Assembly: GCF_001039355.2 (NCBI RefSeq)
Contig: NW_019774292.1
Coordinates: forward strand, 77,099-141,098
Source of the DNA: Lingula anatina
Lineage: Eukaryota > Brachiopoda > Lingulata > Lingulida > Lingulidae
DNA length: 64,000 nt
Direction of reading: 5' to 3'
Each line of letters opens with the position of its first letter. Position 1 is the stretch's first letter. This document shows positions 11,324-35,695 of this stretch, piece by piece. Under the pieces are notes generated by a model that worked only from the letters and a program-made list of their open reading frames with translations, did not search any database and was not told the origin of the DNA. A program made the translations under genes and the position numbers.

Positions 11324-11647
11324 CTCATTAATAAAATTCCCTTCACAGAAACACGACTACACGAGACTTGCTGTTCCAACCTCTTGTAAAAACTAAAACA
11401 AGGAATTATTTTAATACTATAATTAAAAAATATACCGGTTTAAATGTATATAATAGAAAATGACAAATAATAAGGCATTGATATTATTTTGTCCATCAAA
11501 CAAATGCATACTCATAGAAATAGGAGTTTGATGTTCTCTTAAATATTTATTAAAACTATAATATGGCTTTCCAGAACTGTTTCAAATCTTTGAACTAGAT
11601 CAACCCGAATCAGATATGCGCACGCAGCATCATCGGCTTCCTCCAAA
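11324..11647. promoter_or_regulatory. Divergent promoter between PRMT9 and NDUFC2
   Basis: The two start codons point away from each other 324 bp apart, so both promoters must lie here unless an unseen noncoding first exon lies elsewhere. No TATA box is obvious at either end. The NDUFC2 side has a short GC-richer stretch (gcgcacgcagcatcatcggc) just before its ATG. Confidence 0.55.
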
Positions 11648-14600
11648 ATGTTGCCTGACGATGAACTGGCTAGATTACCCGTAAATTTTGGCTATGACGT
11701 TGAGGAAACTGAGCAGCCACGGTTTTTTTACCCAGTTCTGTATTGGTTGTCACCATTGGTGGGTGGAATACTTGGTTACAGGCAAAAGCCAGCCCTACCG
11801 TTTGTACAAAGTGAGTAAACCTTAAGGCTCTTATTAAAATTACTTACATTACCATGTTAATATGCTAGATAGTAGCACCTTGATTTGCTAAATCTGCTGA
11901 ACCTAAGAACAATTTTATAACAGTGGATTTGCGGGGTTGTGAATTCTGGTTATGTACAGCGATCACCTGTCTATTTGCTTTGTCGAGACAGGAGCTGGAG
12001 CACTGAGCATTTACTACTACTTTACTTTTATAAATAATAATTTTAGGTTAATTGAAAACTTTCAGTTTTGCTTAGAACATTTGGTACTTTTGTAGTATAC
12101 CCCCCCCCCCCCCNNNNNNNNNNNNNNNNNNNNNNNNNNNNNNNNNNNNNNNNNNNNNNNNNNNNNNNNNNNNNNNNNNNNNNNNNNNNNNNNNNNNNNN
12201 NNNNNNNNNNNNNNNNNNNNNNNNNNNNNNNNNNNNNNNNNNNNNNNNNNNNNNNNNNNNNNNNNNNNNNNNNNNNNNNNNNNNNNNNNNNNNNNNNNNN
12301 NNNNNNNNNNNNNNNNNNNNNNNNNNNNNNNNNNNNNNNNNNNNNNNNNNNNNNNNNNNNNNNNNNNNNNNNNNNNNNNNNNNNNNNNNNNNNNNNNNNN
12401 NNNNNNNNNNNNNNNNNNNNNNNNNNNNNNNNNNNNNNNNNNNNNNNNNNNNNNNNNNNNNNNNNNNNNNNNNNNNNNNNNNNNNNNNNNNNNNNNNNNN
12501 NNNNNNNNNNNNNNNNNNNNNNNNNNNNNNNNNNNNNNNNNNNNNNNNNNNNNNNNNNNNNNNNNNNNNNNNNNNNNNNNNNNNNNNNNNNNNNNNNNNN
12601 NNNNNNNNNNNNNNNNNNNNNNNNNNNNNNNNNNNNNNNNNNNNNNNNNNNNNNNNNNNNNNNNNNNNNNNNNNNNNNNNNNNNNNNNNNNNNNNNNNNN
12701 NNNNNNNNNNNNNNNNNNNNNNNNNNNNNNNNNNNNNNNNNNNNNNNNNNNNNNNNNNNNNNNNNNNNNNNNNNNNNNNNNNNNNNNNNNNNNNNNNNNN
12801 NNNNNNNNNNNNNNNNNNNNNNNNNNNNNNNNNNNNNNNNNNNNNNNNNNNNNNNNNNNNNNNNNNNNNNNNNNNNNNNNNNNNNNNNNNNNNNNNNNNN
12901 NNNNNNNNNNNNNNNNNNNNNNNNNNNNNNNNNNNNNNNNNNNNNNNNNNNNNNNNNNNNNNNNNNNNNNNNNNNNNNNNNNNNNNNNNNNNNNNNNNNN
13001 NNNNNNNNNNNNNNNNNNNNNNNNNNNNNNNNNNNNNNNNNNNNNNNNNNNNNNNNNNNNNNNNTATTATGAATATTCATCAGTTCTGTAAGTTTCAAGG
13101 CAAAAGGTAAAATGGTTTTCCACTTATCGTGTTATCGGTGCTGCATATATGCTGAAAAAAGTGAAAAAACAGCATAAATTCCCTAAAAGTGACCCGATCA
13201 TGCTGATTTTCGAACTTGACCTGCGTATTATGAATATTCATCAGTTCTGTAAGTTTCAAGGCAAAAGGTAAAATGGTTTTCCACTTATCGTGTTATCGGT
13301 GCTGCATATATGCTGAAAAAAGTGAAAAAACAGCATAAATTCCCTAAAAGTGACCCGATCATGCTGATTTTCGAACTTGACCTGCGTATTATGAATATTC
13401 ATCAGTTCTGTAAGTTTCAAGGCAAAAGGTAAAATGGTTTTCCACTTATCGTGTTATCGGTGCTGCATATATGCTGAAAAAAGTGAAAAAACAGCATAAA
13501 TTCCCTAAAAGTGACCCGATCATGCTGATTTTCGAACTTGACCTGCGTATTATGAATATTCATCAGTTCTGTAAGTTTCAAGGCAAAAGGTAAAATGGTT
13601 TTCCACTTATCGTGTTATCGGTGCTGCATATATGCTGAAAAAAGTGAAAAAACAGCATAAATTCCCTAAAAGTGACCCGATCATGCTGATTTTCGAACTT
13701 GACCTGCGTATTATGAATATTCATCAGTTCTGTAAGTTTCAAGGCAAAAGGTAAAATGGTTTTCCACTTATCGTGTTATCGGTGCTGCATATATGCTGAA
13801 AAAAGTGAAAAAACAGCATAAATTCCCTAAAAGTGACCCGATCATGCTGATTTTCGAACTTGACCTGCGTATTATGAATATTCATCAGTTCTGTAAGTTT
13901 CAAGGCAAAAGGTAAAATGGTTTTCCACTTATCGTGTTATCGGTGCTGCATATATGCTGAAAAAAGTGAAAAAACAGCATAAATTCCCTAAAAGTGACCC
14001 GATCATGCTGATTTTCGAACTTGACCTGCGTATTATGAATATTCATCAGTTCTGTAAGTTTCAAGTCAAAAGGTAAAATGGTTTTCCACTTATCGTGTTA
14101 TCGGTGCTGCATATATGCTGAAAAAAGTGAAAAAACAGCATAAATTCCCTAAAAGTGACCCGATCATGCTGATTTTCGAACTTGACCTGCATATTATGAA
14201 TATTCATCAGTTCTGCAAGTTTCAAGTCAAAAGGTAGAATGGTTTTCCACTTATCGTGTTATCGGTAAAAGTGCACGGCGACGACGGCGACGACGACAGA
14301 CGCAGATGATGGCTATATGTACAGACACATCTGTGTCTGTACATAAAAAGGGACTGAAGTTGACTTCCAGGTTTTTATTTCCATTGAGAAAACAAAATGT
14401 TTTATAATGATGGGACATCACAGAAACTTCATAATCCTTTTAATATTTACTGAATTTCTTTAAAACAATTTTCAGATGTGTTTTCCCCACTGTCTATAGT
14501 ACAAGTCAAAACTGAAAGTCATGTAGCCTTAGAGTTAGCCTACCACAGGTAGATTCTCACATTTTATTTCAATGGGATGGATTAAACTTGATTAAAACTT

Positions 14601-16356
14601 GAAAAAGACCACAGGTAATTACAAAAACATTTTATTTAAACAGTTTTGACATAGATGAATAAGAAAATGTAAAAAAACTGTAAAAAAATATTTGAAAAGC
14701 GAAAGTTACAGGGTGGGGGGGGTATACTACAAAAGTACCGAACATTTTACCTAATGTTGTCTTCCTAGGGTGACGCTTAGTTGTCACCTTGATTGGATAG
14801 TAAACAACTGTCGTAAAATCACTCTATGATTTATAAACCTGATGCATAAACTTAAAAACCTTGTAAAACGACCCTAGACTGCCATAGTAGTTTAACGTAA
14901 TGAAAAAAAAGCAATAATAATCAAAATTGGTCAAAGCATTCTGAATAAATACCACAAAATTCCGATTGACCCTGATAGAGACAATAAAGAACGTTAAGTT
15001 TGTGGTACAGGCTATAACCTCCTATTGTTCATTTATAAATCTCATGTACACAAAAATATACCGAAATATCACATGTTCCGCAAAGTTCACTAACTAGAGG
15101 CAAGAAACCTTCTAATGCCTGATGTGCCCTGCATTCTTAGGTCTGTCACAAATTACCTGTCCACTGCCCCTGTGGAAAATTGTCTCATTTAACATTCACT
15201 TACCATTCTCAATCTATTCTAGAACATTTGGTGTATTTTTTTACAGTTCTAATGTTGTTCTGTAATGAATGTAACAGTTTAAGAACTGTTTTTGGGAAGT
15301 CCTTCAGAATGTCCTAAAACAGATTGAGAACATTTTTTATTAATAGAGAAAAGCATTATGTTCTAGGACAGATTGAGAACTGTAAGTGAGCATTAAATGA
15401 GACAAAATTTGGCAGGGGCAGCCGCATGGCATCTTTGTCTTCAGCCTATTCTCATGTGAACTCAGAGCATGGGTCCTGTCCAGAATTAGAAGGTTTCTTG
15501 GCTCATGGTGTAAGAAAACAGGGTGAAATAAGCCATGGGCAGTCTGTAGCCACAGCTTCATTACTGTAGTGTACCTTGGTGTGCTATATTACCCATTTTA
15601 GAGTGACCCCTCTAGCCTAGGCAAAGTATCTTTCTGGATTTTTAACTTATAGAGTCACCCCTGTGCATGCATCAGGCATGGATAATTAAACAAAATAAAA
15701 GTTTACACTTTTTCCCAGCATGCAAATAGCATTGATAAACTTTGGCCGTTAGCTTGTAGGTGTGAAGGGTGCACTGTTGTTAGAACATGTTTTTTTTTTC
15801 CTCAGGAGTGCCAAGTATTGGTCTTGGTTTAGCAGTTGGGGCATTTTTAGGAGTCAGCGCACAGAACTTGAGAATGAGGTATCAGAGGATAAGAGACCAT
15901 AACGTTAAGGAATACATCCGTCTACACCCAGAACTCTTCGATGTGCCCCGTGAGTAGATGCATCTTTACTCTGAGTAAATTACTGATTAATGACATGGAG
16001 GAAAAATTTCAGGTCTATGCCCTATTTCTGGATTTTCAGTCTTCATTTTGATTATTTTTAATCACATTGTCTAAATGTAATGAAAAATTGCAAGCTATGT
16101 GTTTCTCTGTTTTTACAACTTTCACCCATGTAAATGATAAATAATTAGATGAATTACTAATGTGCGAATTCTGCACAGATGCAAATTCTAGAGAAACTCC
16201 TTAAAGGGGTTATTTATAACCAAAAATTTTTAACCAAATCACTGTGGAAGCAAAAAAAATTCTGTTGTCCACATCAAGTACAAAGTTTAGTCATTGAAAA
16301 GTTTCAGTATGTCTTTGGTCACTTTGTATATTGTAGGATTTTCTATTTACTGTCCA

Positions 16357-16395
<39 letters not shown>

Positions 16396-18419
16396 AAGGA
16401 AGTCCTTAAAATTGACCTATTTTACTTTCCATCTCAATTTTGATATAATTAAGATATTGTAAATTCTGCAGAAATTGAAACCTTTAAGTAAGGTTGCCAG
16501 ATTTCAATCATCATCATCATCTCATGTCACACGGACTTTCTTTGGCCACCCTACTCGCTAGATCTCAATCCCCCAGATTTCTTTCTTTGGAGGGTATCTT
16601 AAGGAAAGAATCTATGCTAACAATCCTCAAAATTTAGACACTATGAAGATCAAAATACAAAGAAAAGGAACAGTCCGGCTGACATGATTGGAAGAGTCGT
16701 TACCAATTTCAGTGTTCATGTGGCTGCCGTTTTTCAGCTGGGAGGAGTATGGATAGAACACTGGCTTCGTTCACATGGAATGTCTCTTTTCTAAAAATCT
16801 ATTTTCTATTTGCGGTATGTCTTATGATCACGGTCTGTGCCCTGAATATCCCGCGGCGTAGTTACTGGCAGCGCGAGCCAGTTACTATAAGTTACTATAA
16901 GTAACTGGCTCGCGCTGCCAGTAATTACGCGGCGGGATATTCAGGGCACAGACCGTGATCATAAGATAGCGCGAATAGAAAATAGAATTTAGAAAATAGA
17001 CGTTCCATGTGAACGAAGCCTTTATCAATTATTGAAATTTGACCACCTGAAAGATTTTCAATTTCTGCAGAATTTTCAAGGATATAATGGTCATCCTTAT
17101 GGAACAATTTGGTGGAAAAAGTTGGGAATATCTTAATTACATGTTTACAGAGTTGCCAATTATTCTGTTTTATAGGAACTTTCCCGATTTTTAGTATACG
17201 TTTCCGTGCTACTGATTTTCTATTATTTTTTCTGACTTTTGAAATACATCATCGTTAATAATGTTGACAGTATTATTCGATTGAAAGGTTTTTTCCGTGT
17301 GTCTTTTGTGTGTATCCCCTGCAGCAGATTGCACATGCGTGTCAATGTTAAGTATGTGACTTCCCACTGTCTGTCACGAGACACGTGGTGGAGATGGCGT
17401 GATTTTGAACTCTTGAAATGGATGATAATTTTACCGAGTCTAAATGTGAGGCAGAGGGCGTAACACTGTAAGTGTACCTGATGCTAAACGGAAAAAAATT
17501 ACACAGAAGTACCTGAGTGATTGGAGTCACACATTTCCGTGCATTACACCTTCAAAAAGGGGAAATTGTTCGTGTACTGTCAAGTATGTGACAAAGATTT
17601 GTCAATCCAAGGTGGGGGTGCAACAGACACTAAAGCCCATTTGAATTGTGCTGCTCACAAAAAATGTGAAAATACTCAACAGGTCTCTGGTTCATTGTTA
17701 GCCATTACAAACCAAGAAACTGCATTTCAGAAAAATGTCACCAGAGCGGAGCTTTTGTACACCGATTTCCTTATTGAACGCCACATTTCCCTGGCAGCGA
17801 GTGACCACGCTCAGATTGTGAGAGGATATTTTCTGTTGTAGGGGAAAATTTGAATGAATTCAGAAGTAACATGGCTGTTGAAACATTAAACAATCTGTTG
17901 TTAAGAAAAATGGGCAAATGTTGTATGTGCTTTGAATGACAGTATGATGACGAGTTGCTAAAAGCTGCCAAAAGTGCAACATATAGAGATAATGTGAATT
18001 ATTATCATAGATTGTACTCTCTGTGAGTGAATAAAATATATTTGTAATGATCCTGTTTTTTGTTTGAAATTACTTTTTTTTTTTTTTCATTTGGCTCTTG
18101 ATTTTATGAAAGCTTGGGTTGGCAACTCTGTGTATGTCAAAATTGAGATGTAAAGTAAAATAGGTCATTTTTTATGGAACACCCCAGATATATATAGTAC
18201 TTTAAGTTTTTAATGGATGGAATATTCTGTTGACTATTTGCAGCCCCACCTTACTACCGTGATGTTTTGGAACCATGGCATCCCACACGCATTATCACCT
18301 GGAAGAAAATGGTTTACAACATAAAAATGAGCCAATGGAATTTTTTCCGAACCCCTGCATCTGAAGATATCCAGGAGGAAGTGGAAGTCAGTGCTGAGAG
18401 CAGGGAAAGGTTTTCGTAG
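11648..18419 (+). CDS. NDUFC2: NADH dehydrogenase (ubiquinone) 1 subunit C2, complex I accessory subunit
   Basis: A small accessory subunit of the membrane arm of mitochondrial complex I. Exons: 11648-11810, 15806-15949, 18244-18419; donors gtgagt, acceptors CTCAG and GCAG; phases close to 483 nt and 160 aa. Family marks: an N-terminal LPDDELARLP (compare LPDEARSLPP in mammals), a hydrophobic GGILGY segment followed by basic RQKP, a second membrane segment in exon 2 (VPSIGLGLAVGAFLGV), the conserved RDHNVKEYIRLHPELF and, in exon 3, YYRDVLEPWHPTR, matching the YGEIFEKFHPIR end of the mammalian protein. It runs about 40 residues longer at the C terminus, with an acidic tail. A polyadenylation signal AATAAA lies at 18715-18720. 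Confidence 0.85.
12114..13064. other. Assembly gap (951 N)
   Basis: A run of N sits between a poly-C tract and the first complete satellite unit. The true length is unknown; the gap probably hides more 161-bp units. Any reading frame drawn through it is artificial. Confidence 1.
13065..14266. repeat. 161-bp satellite array, about 7.5 units
   Basis: A unit beginning 'tattatgaatattcatcag' and ending 'gaacttgacctgcg' repeats with an exact 161-bp period (13065, 13226, 13387 and so on). The first six copies are practically identical. The last ones gain single changes (ggc to gtc, tgcg to tgca), and the array ends in a partial unit. This is typical recent homogenisation with edge decay. Confidence 0.95.
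14748..15094. other. NDUFC2 intron 1, unique part
   Basis: AT-rich intron DNA between two mobile elements. Nothing recognisable. Confidence 0.4.
15096..15510. mobile_element. Foldback (palindromic) MITE-like element
   Basis: Long imperfect inverted repeats: the left arm (caagaaaccttctaatgcct, later gtctcatttaacattcactt and ctagaacat) is matched in reverse by the right arm (atgttctaggacagattgag, later aatgagac and aaggtttcttgg). Each arm is about 140 bp around a central spacer of about 120 bp. No ORF and no clear target duplication are seen. Confidence 0.7.
16364..16394. repeat. (TC)n microsatellite
   Basis: A run of TC directly abutting the left end of the mariner-like element (TA at 16393-16394). 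Confidence 0.9.
16763..17020. mobile_element. Palindromic MITE, family 1 copy 1
   Basis: A 258-bp near-perfect palindrome with termini GGCTTCGTTCACATGGAA. Its arms include GATCACGGTCTGTGCCCTGA and GTAACTGGCTCGCGCTGCCA. It interrupts the mariner transposase remnant right after IEH. A second member lies at 23061-23296. Confidence 0.9.
17148..18130 (+). pseudogene. Internally deleted hAT element with BED-finger and dimerisation remnants
   Basis: Perfect 12-bp terminal inverted repeats CAGAGTTGCCAA (17148-17159 and 18119-18130), of hAT type. The plus-strand coding remnant starts near 17478 (ITQKYLSDWSHTFPC), shifts frame, and continues with a BED-type zinc finger (FVYCQVCDKDLSI, about 17570-17610, then AHLNCAAHKK) and the helical NVTRAELLYTDFLIERHISL. 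It then jumps straight to the hAT C-terminal signature CERIFSVVGENLNEFRSN (about 17817-17880), then VETLNNLLLRKM. The catalytic core is deleted. It sits inside the right terminal repeat of the mariner-like element. Confidence 0.75.
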
Positions 18420-18730
18420 TCTTTTTGTCTCAGGACTTTCTGTTAGGATATGTGAAATGATATGAAGTAATAGAAAGTGTTTGGCAGTCTATGTCATCAA
18501 ACCTATGATGAGTTGAAACTGAGACAGGTTAGTAAAGGAATAGTTTATAGCACAGGGAAATTGAGGTGCTTGATTGTTGCAGGTGGAAAAAAAGTGAACT
18601 CAACATGGAAAAAAATGCCAAATAGATTGAAACTGGGTTATTTGCTTATTGATGATTAGAGTGAACACGAAAATACATCATTTTTTCATTTATATTAAGG
18701 TTTATAACTGTCAAAATAAAGAGTTTTCAT
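18420..18730 (+). other. NDUFC2 3' UTR
   Basis: Follows the TAG at 18417-18419; AATAAA at 18715-18720 suggests cleavage just before the MITE at 18731. Confidence 0.5.
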
Positions 18731-19246
18731 TGCCAGTGGAATACGCTGGCTAGATAAATACATCATTGGTATATGCATACATTTGTGACATTGACCGCGT
18801 TCATATCTATCCAGTTGTTAGATGGGATCTGTAGAATACAAGTATTCCTATCTGGTCAGTGTGGAAGAATAACATTAATAATCAAGGCAATGTTTGCTCA
18901 TTTATATGCCCTACATCCTTTTTTTACAATAGTCCAAGTGTATGTTAAATGTTCCGACTGCTTAGGCGAGATGAGACGTACGTTGGTTTTGATTTATAAG
19001 ACACAAAGCCAGGGATGCTTCGTAGGCTACAAACAAACCTGCATTTTTGCCAGAAAAAGGTCAGTTGTAGATTAATTTTTATAGGTGCATAAAGTTTTCA
19101 TATTTGCAGGAAGTACACTAAGGTTCCTATATATGGTAGGAAAGGCTATTGTACTGAAACACTTACCACAACCAGAAAAGAGATAGCAGGTTACTTGGTA
19201 CGTTTACATATATACGTAACAATCTAGCCATCATATTCCACTGGCA
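18731..19246. mobile_element. Non-autonomous element with 24-bp inverted ends
   Basis: Left end tgccagtggaatacgctggc and right end (reverse complement) tgccagtggaatatgatggc enclose 516 bp without a credible gene. No clear target duplication. Confidence 0.6.
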
Positions 19247-20200
19247 CCAAAAACTCTCTCAATGTGTGTGTGTTTAATAAGATAAACAAAGAGGTCACAG
19301 GAACTCGCTGGACCTGCTTTTCTTTACTTCACAGTAGATCACATGCAATAGTGGACTCTTCCAGACAATTATTGCTGTTGGTTTGTTTCAATAAATTGTT
19401 TTATTTTAACATCATGCTGTCTTTTATACTAATAATAAAAACTGAGGGTTAAGTGGATTTTAACGCAATCCTCTTGAAATGTAGAAACTTAACACACTTA
19501 AGAAGTTCAACAGAAAGTGTTTACAGTGATTATGTGTCCAGTGATGTACAGAAAGTAAGGAGCTAATTTTTACGAGAAACAGTTGAAGTTAAATGTTTAT
19601 GTTGAAATGTTATAAAATATCAAAATATCAAATCCAAGGACAGGGATTGGTGGAACAAGGATTTGTTTGTGGAAGAATATATTTTCTTGAGGAAAATATG
19701 ATTTGACAGGGAAAATCACACAGAAAATTTGACGAAGGGCATAGTTGTTTCAGGGATGAGACTTTTCCAACTTTTGGGAGCCAACAATATCAGTGGCCTA
19801 GGTGGCCCCCTGTACCCAACGTCATATTTTCTGACTTTTTTTTTACTAAATGGCAGTCTCCTCCCTGAAAATTGGAAAGAAGGTGATAAAAGTCTTTGTT
19901 CATTCTGCTCTAAAAGAGCGCCATTTACCCTCTGATCCATAATTTATATTTTCCTGTTCAATACTCTGTTTATCCTGCTCCAGATGAGATTTTATTTACC
20001 CTCTGATCCATAAATTCTATCCCCCTGTTATAAATTCTGTACAAATTTCATTTGTCAAACTTGATAATTTCTCTGGTTACAAAATAAGTAGGAATGAAAA
20101 AGTTATGAAAAAAAACTCAAACTGCTATACAACTTCAAGTTCACTATGATTCCAAATCAATATAACAAGGTCCAGTTAGTTGGTAATTAAAGTATGAAGA
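19247..20200. other. Intergenic DNA and TMEM144-A 3' UTR
   Basis: No gene is seen. A minus-strand AATAAA at 19996-19991 lies 205 nt past the TMEM144-A stop. A short diverged duplication around 'accctctgatccataa' occurs at about 19927 and 19999. Confidence 0.4.
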
Positions 20201-25201
<5,001 letters not shown>

Positions 25202-27513
25202 CTTGATAATAGTGTTAGTTTTCCGGGGTAATGGAGATAATAAAATAGAAGAAGAAAGATATGACCCACTGTAAATGCTCACACACACACACACTGATTG
25301 CAGAAAAACAAAAACTTAAAAACTACTCAAAATTCAATGAAAAGTTGTTTTATCAATTAAAACATATTCAATTTTGAAACTTATGCAAATAATTCAATTG
25401 AGATCTATCTCTTTCTCTCTGAAAGTATGAACCCCCTAACAATCTAATTATCTTTATATACATTAGGAGTTAAACATTAACAAAAAGACAACATATTGGC
25501 ATCTTGTGATCAGTCCTTCCAGTTACATAACTTGGTCACCTTCTTGTTGGAAGTTATGGGTTTTCAAACTTCCTTTTACATTTACATAAGATCTGTCAAA
25601 GTCAAAGAATCCAGTTAAGACCCTTGTTGAACCTGCTGCATACAATTTCAAGTTTCTTTAAGCAGATAATGCCACTCTGCACCCCCCCCCCCCCCCCCCC
25701 TCACCCCCCAAACCACTGGGGACCTTCCCCATGTTTTCTGTTCTATTGTAAACCAAGTCAAACTATGGCCCAGCACCTTAAAGCTTAGATCCCTGGCACT
25801 AACACACACACACACAGAGATGCATTACCTCTACTTTGTCTGTGGCTTTCATCATAACATGTGCAGAGTTACACCCACCAGGCTGTCACTACGTATTCAG
25901 TAAGATAACAGCAGTGACACTGTATCTAGGGCAAGGGTGACAATCTACTTAATATCTTACTTGAGATGACTGGAACATTTTTCTCAACAGAAACAACATC
26001 ATTAGCAGGGGCGGATTTAGGCCGTCTTCTGGGTCTTCTGGAACACGGTCAGATTTTCAAGTTTACATTGTCAGCCATCTAATGTTTTCTGTCGGAAGAC
26101 GGTCAAAAATGGAAGATGGACCAAGAAAGATAATTTGGAAGACTGTCAGAAAATATCTCTGGATCCGCCCCTGATTAGTAACAGATTTTTATGTTTTAGT
26201 TTTATTTTACTGTTATAAAATATTTTAATATTTCACAGATAGTACTCAATGTCAATCCTGAACAGGTAAATAATCATACTCTTATACAAACAAGCAAAGT
26301 TTTAAATGATATGATTTTTCTGGAAATTTGATGATAAAATATTTTATACATTCTGCCAACAACACATTTATATCTGAAATAGTACAATAGCAACTGCTGC
26401 ACTCTTAAAAAGACAAAATGACCTTTATCACAGATGATCATAGATAACTATAAATGGCTCAATTAACATTTCCCTTATAACAAATATTGTTTTTTTTTCT
26501 CTTTATATTCCCTTGTTTAAAAAATAAATTCATAGATTTGTTGTACTTTTTAAACATTGTTATTATTAAAAATTGTTAAAACAATTCTTATGAAAATCCC
26601 CCCACTCCACAGTAAAAATAACAGTTACACAGGTGCTTTATCACAATGCAATCTTCTGAATAAAGAATTGTATGACCCTTTAATTCATTTCAAATACATT
26701 CTTTATCTGTAAGCCACTATAGATTTCTTTACCTCCAAAAACAGAGTGACGGTGTAAAAAGAGGTCTGAAAGTTTTAAAAATTGTGACCACAGAAATACA
26801 TTATCATTCAACTAATATAACCTTACAATGTATGTAGAGGAATGGATCCTATCATGGATAACATTTTGAGCCTGTAAAAGTTTTTTTATAATAAAAATGT
26901 GCTAAATAAAATATTACCATAGAAAAAACCTGCTCCCCTACAAGAGAGTATTTGAATTCAACCATGGAATGACTAGCTTTATAAAGTATGCTACCATATG
27001 ACCAAAGCTGTCCCCTTCTCACTATATGTGAGCTTCTTTATTGTATGTTCTTAAAACAATAGTTTGTAAGAGATACTGGGGAAAAGGGATTTCTATGATC
27101 CTAAAAGTAAATAAGTTCAGGTCAGATGGTCTGTTTGTGAATAATACACAGATAAATTTTCAAGTAATGCAGTGCTACATGAAACGTTTAAAGTAATTAA
27201 ATTATTTCTAGAGTAATATGGCAATAGTGGTATCTTTGTCATATGGTCAATGGTCATGAATTGGGAACCTCTCCTGAATTTCTTAAAAAAAAAAAAAACT
27301 CAAGAATAAACACTCTCACTCAGTTTTAAAGCAAATAACATCTATTGTGAAAGCAACAGTGTCGAGGTAACATGTTCAGTTACTACACACCTCTTTGTTC
27401 TGATAGCAATGATAAAGATACTTCTAATAATTCAAAACAACCCACACCCTCAGTTTTCATGACAGTGACATTGCACATCAAACTTCTGCGAGTGAAAATA
27501 TTACGTAAATGTC
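25202..27513. other. Spacer between the two TMEM144 genes
   Basis: 2.3 kb without a gene. It holds CA runs (25278-25295, 25802-25815), a poly-C tract (25681-25700), one MITE-like element (26006-26173) and AT-rich simple sequence. It must contain the TMEM144-A promoter and the TMEM144-B 3' UTR (minus-strand AATAAA at 27042-27037). Confidence 0.5.
26006..26173. mobile_element. MITE-like element with CAGGGGCGGAT ends
   Basis: Inverted ends caggggcggat / atccgcccctg with internal 'gtcttctgg' and 'ggaagacggtc' inverted blocks. Flanked on both sides by ATTAG. The CAGGGGCGGAT terminus resembles hAT-derived MITEs. Confidence 0.75.
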
Positions 27514-34821
<7,308 letters not shown>

Positions 34822-35579
34822 TTAAATATGCAAAGATAAGAGAACAAATATAACCTGTATCACATGTGTATATGTATTTGCATGCATGCACATTTAGGAA
34901 ATAAAGGACAGAAATGTACCAAACAGTCTAAAAAAGATAAATATAAAAATGCATTACAAGAGAACAATTTGTACAAAAATTGTGTGTTCGGTACCTCCAT
35001 TTATCCTCCTCTTTGTGAATACAGACAAAACTGTGCATGGATTTTATGAGAAACTATCTCATCTTACACTATGAATTAACACAATACTGAACACTGCAAT
35101 GAGGGCCTTCAATACTACATAGGAAATAGAACACCTATACTCATTTGGCCAAACACCTGTTCATATGACAAACCTTCTGAACCACAAATATGATAATTAT
35201 CATATATCATAATAATAATAAGTATTATCAAGTGATTTCAGCTGTTAACTGCTGCATGTATAAAGTGAGAAATGGATAATAGCTAGTGAATTGATCAGTG
35301 ACTCAGGATCACAAGTATTCTGTCACCTGCATCTTACTAGTAATAGTATGCTTCTGTATATCAGATTCTGTTTATTCAGAGGTGACATTTATGAAGGGAA
35401 GAAACATACTGAGTATACCAGTAGCAAAGTTTATAAACATGAGAGTTCAAGACCCCAGTCAAGCCCATATTTGAGGGTGGCTAGGGGGTTGGAATAACTG
35501 CATTTTTGGCCTGATTTGACCTTGTTTCTTTACCAATTTAGGTCAACCTACTAGTTAGTGGGTGAAAAGGTTCACATAA

Positions 35580-35695
35580 AAATTGTTAGCCACAGGCCGC
35601 CTGACAGTGTACTAGTAGGGTTAGCCACAGGCTGCCTGACAGTGTACTAGTAGGGTTAGCCACAGGCTGCCTGACAGTGTACTAGTAGGGTTAGA
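35580..35695. repeat. 38-bp tandem repeat, 3 copies
   Basis: 'ttagccacaggctgcctgac' followed by 'agtgtactagtaggg' three times, upstream of the TMEM144-B coding start. Confidence 0.9.

Larger units (their letters stand above)
12083..14739. mobile_element. Non-autonomous DNA transposon with a satellite core (8-bp TSD)
   Basis: Terminal inverted repeats GGTACTTTTGTAGTATAC followed by a C-run (left, 12083-12113) and the reverse complement after a G-run (right, 14711-14739) bound 2.66 kb. The flanks carry a perfect 8-bp direct repeat GAACATTT (12075-12082 and 14740-14747), i.e. a target-site duplication. Inside lie the assembly gap, a 161-bp satellite array, and a tail with a GACGACGG-rich segment and a perfect hairpin (tgtacagacaca / tgtgtctgtaca, 14318-14343). 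No transposase is visible. An 8-bp duplication fits hAT, Merlin or P-type elements; the superfamily is unproven. Confidence 0.75.
16395..18186. mobile_element. Mariner/Tc1-like element carrying nested insertions
   Basis: Inverted terminal repeats of about 50 bp (around gacctattttactttccatc at the left; the match on the right precedes ggaacacccc) are flanked by TA on both sides. Inside, 16525-16765 on the plus strand decays from a DDE transposase C terminus. With frameshifts one reads SLDLNPPDFFLW, then YLKERIYANNPQNLDT and RVVTNFSVHVAAVFQLGGVW ending in IEH. The reading frame is broken and the N-terminal half is missing, so the element is dead. Confidence 0.7.

Noticed and set aside
12043-13098. 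Long ORFs on both strands over 12.0-13.1 kb
   Set aside because: They consist almost entirely of N; no protein is encoded by visible bases.
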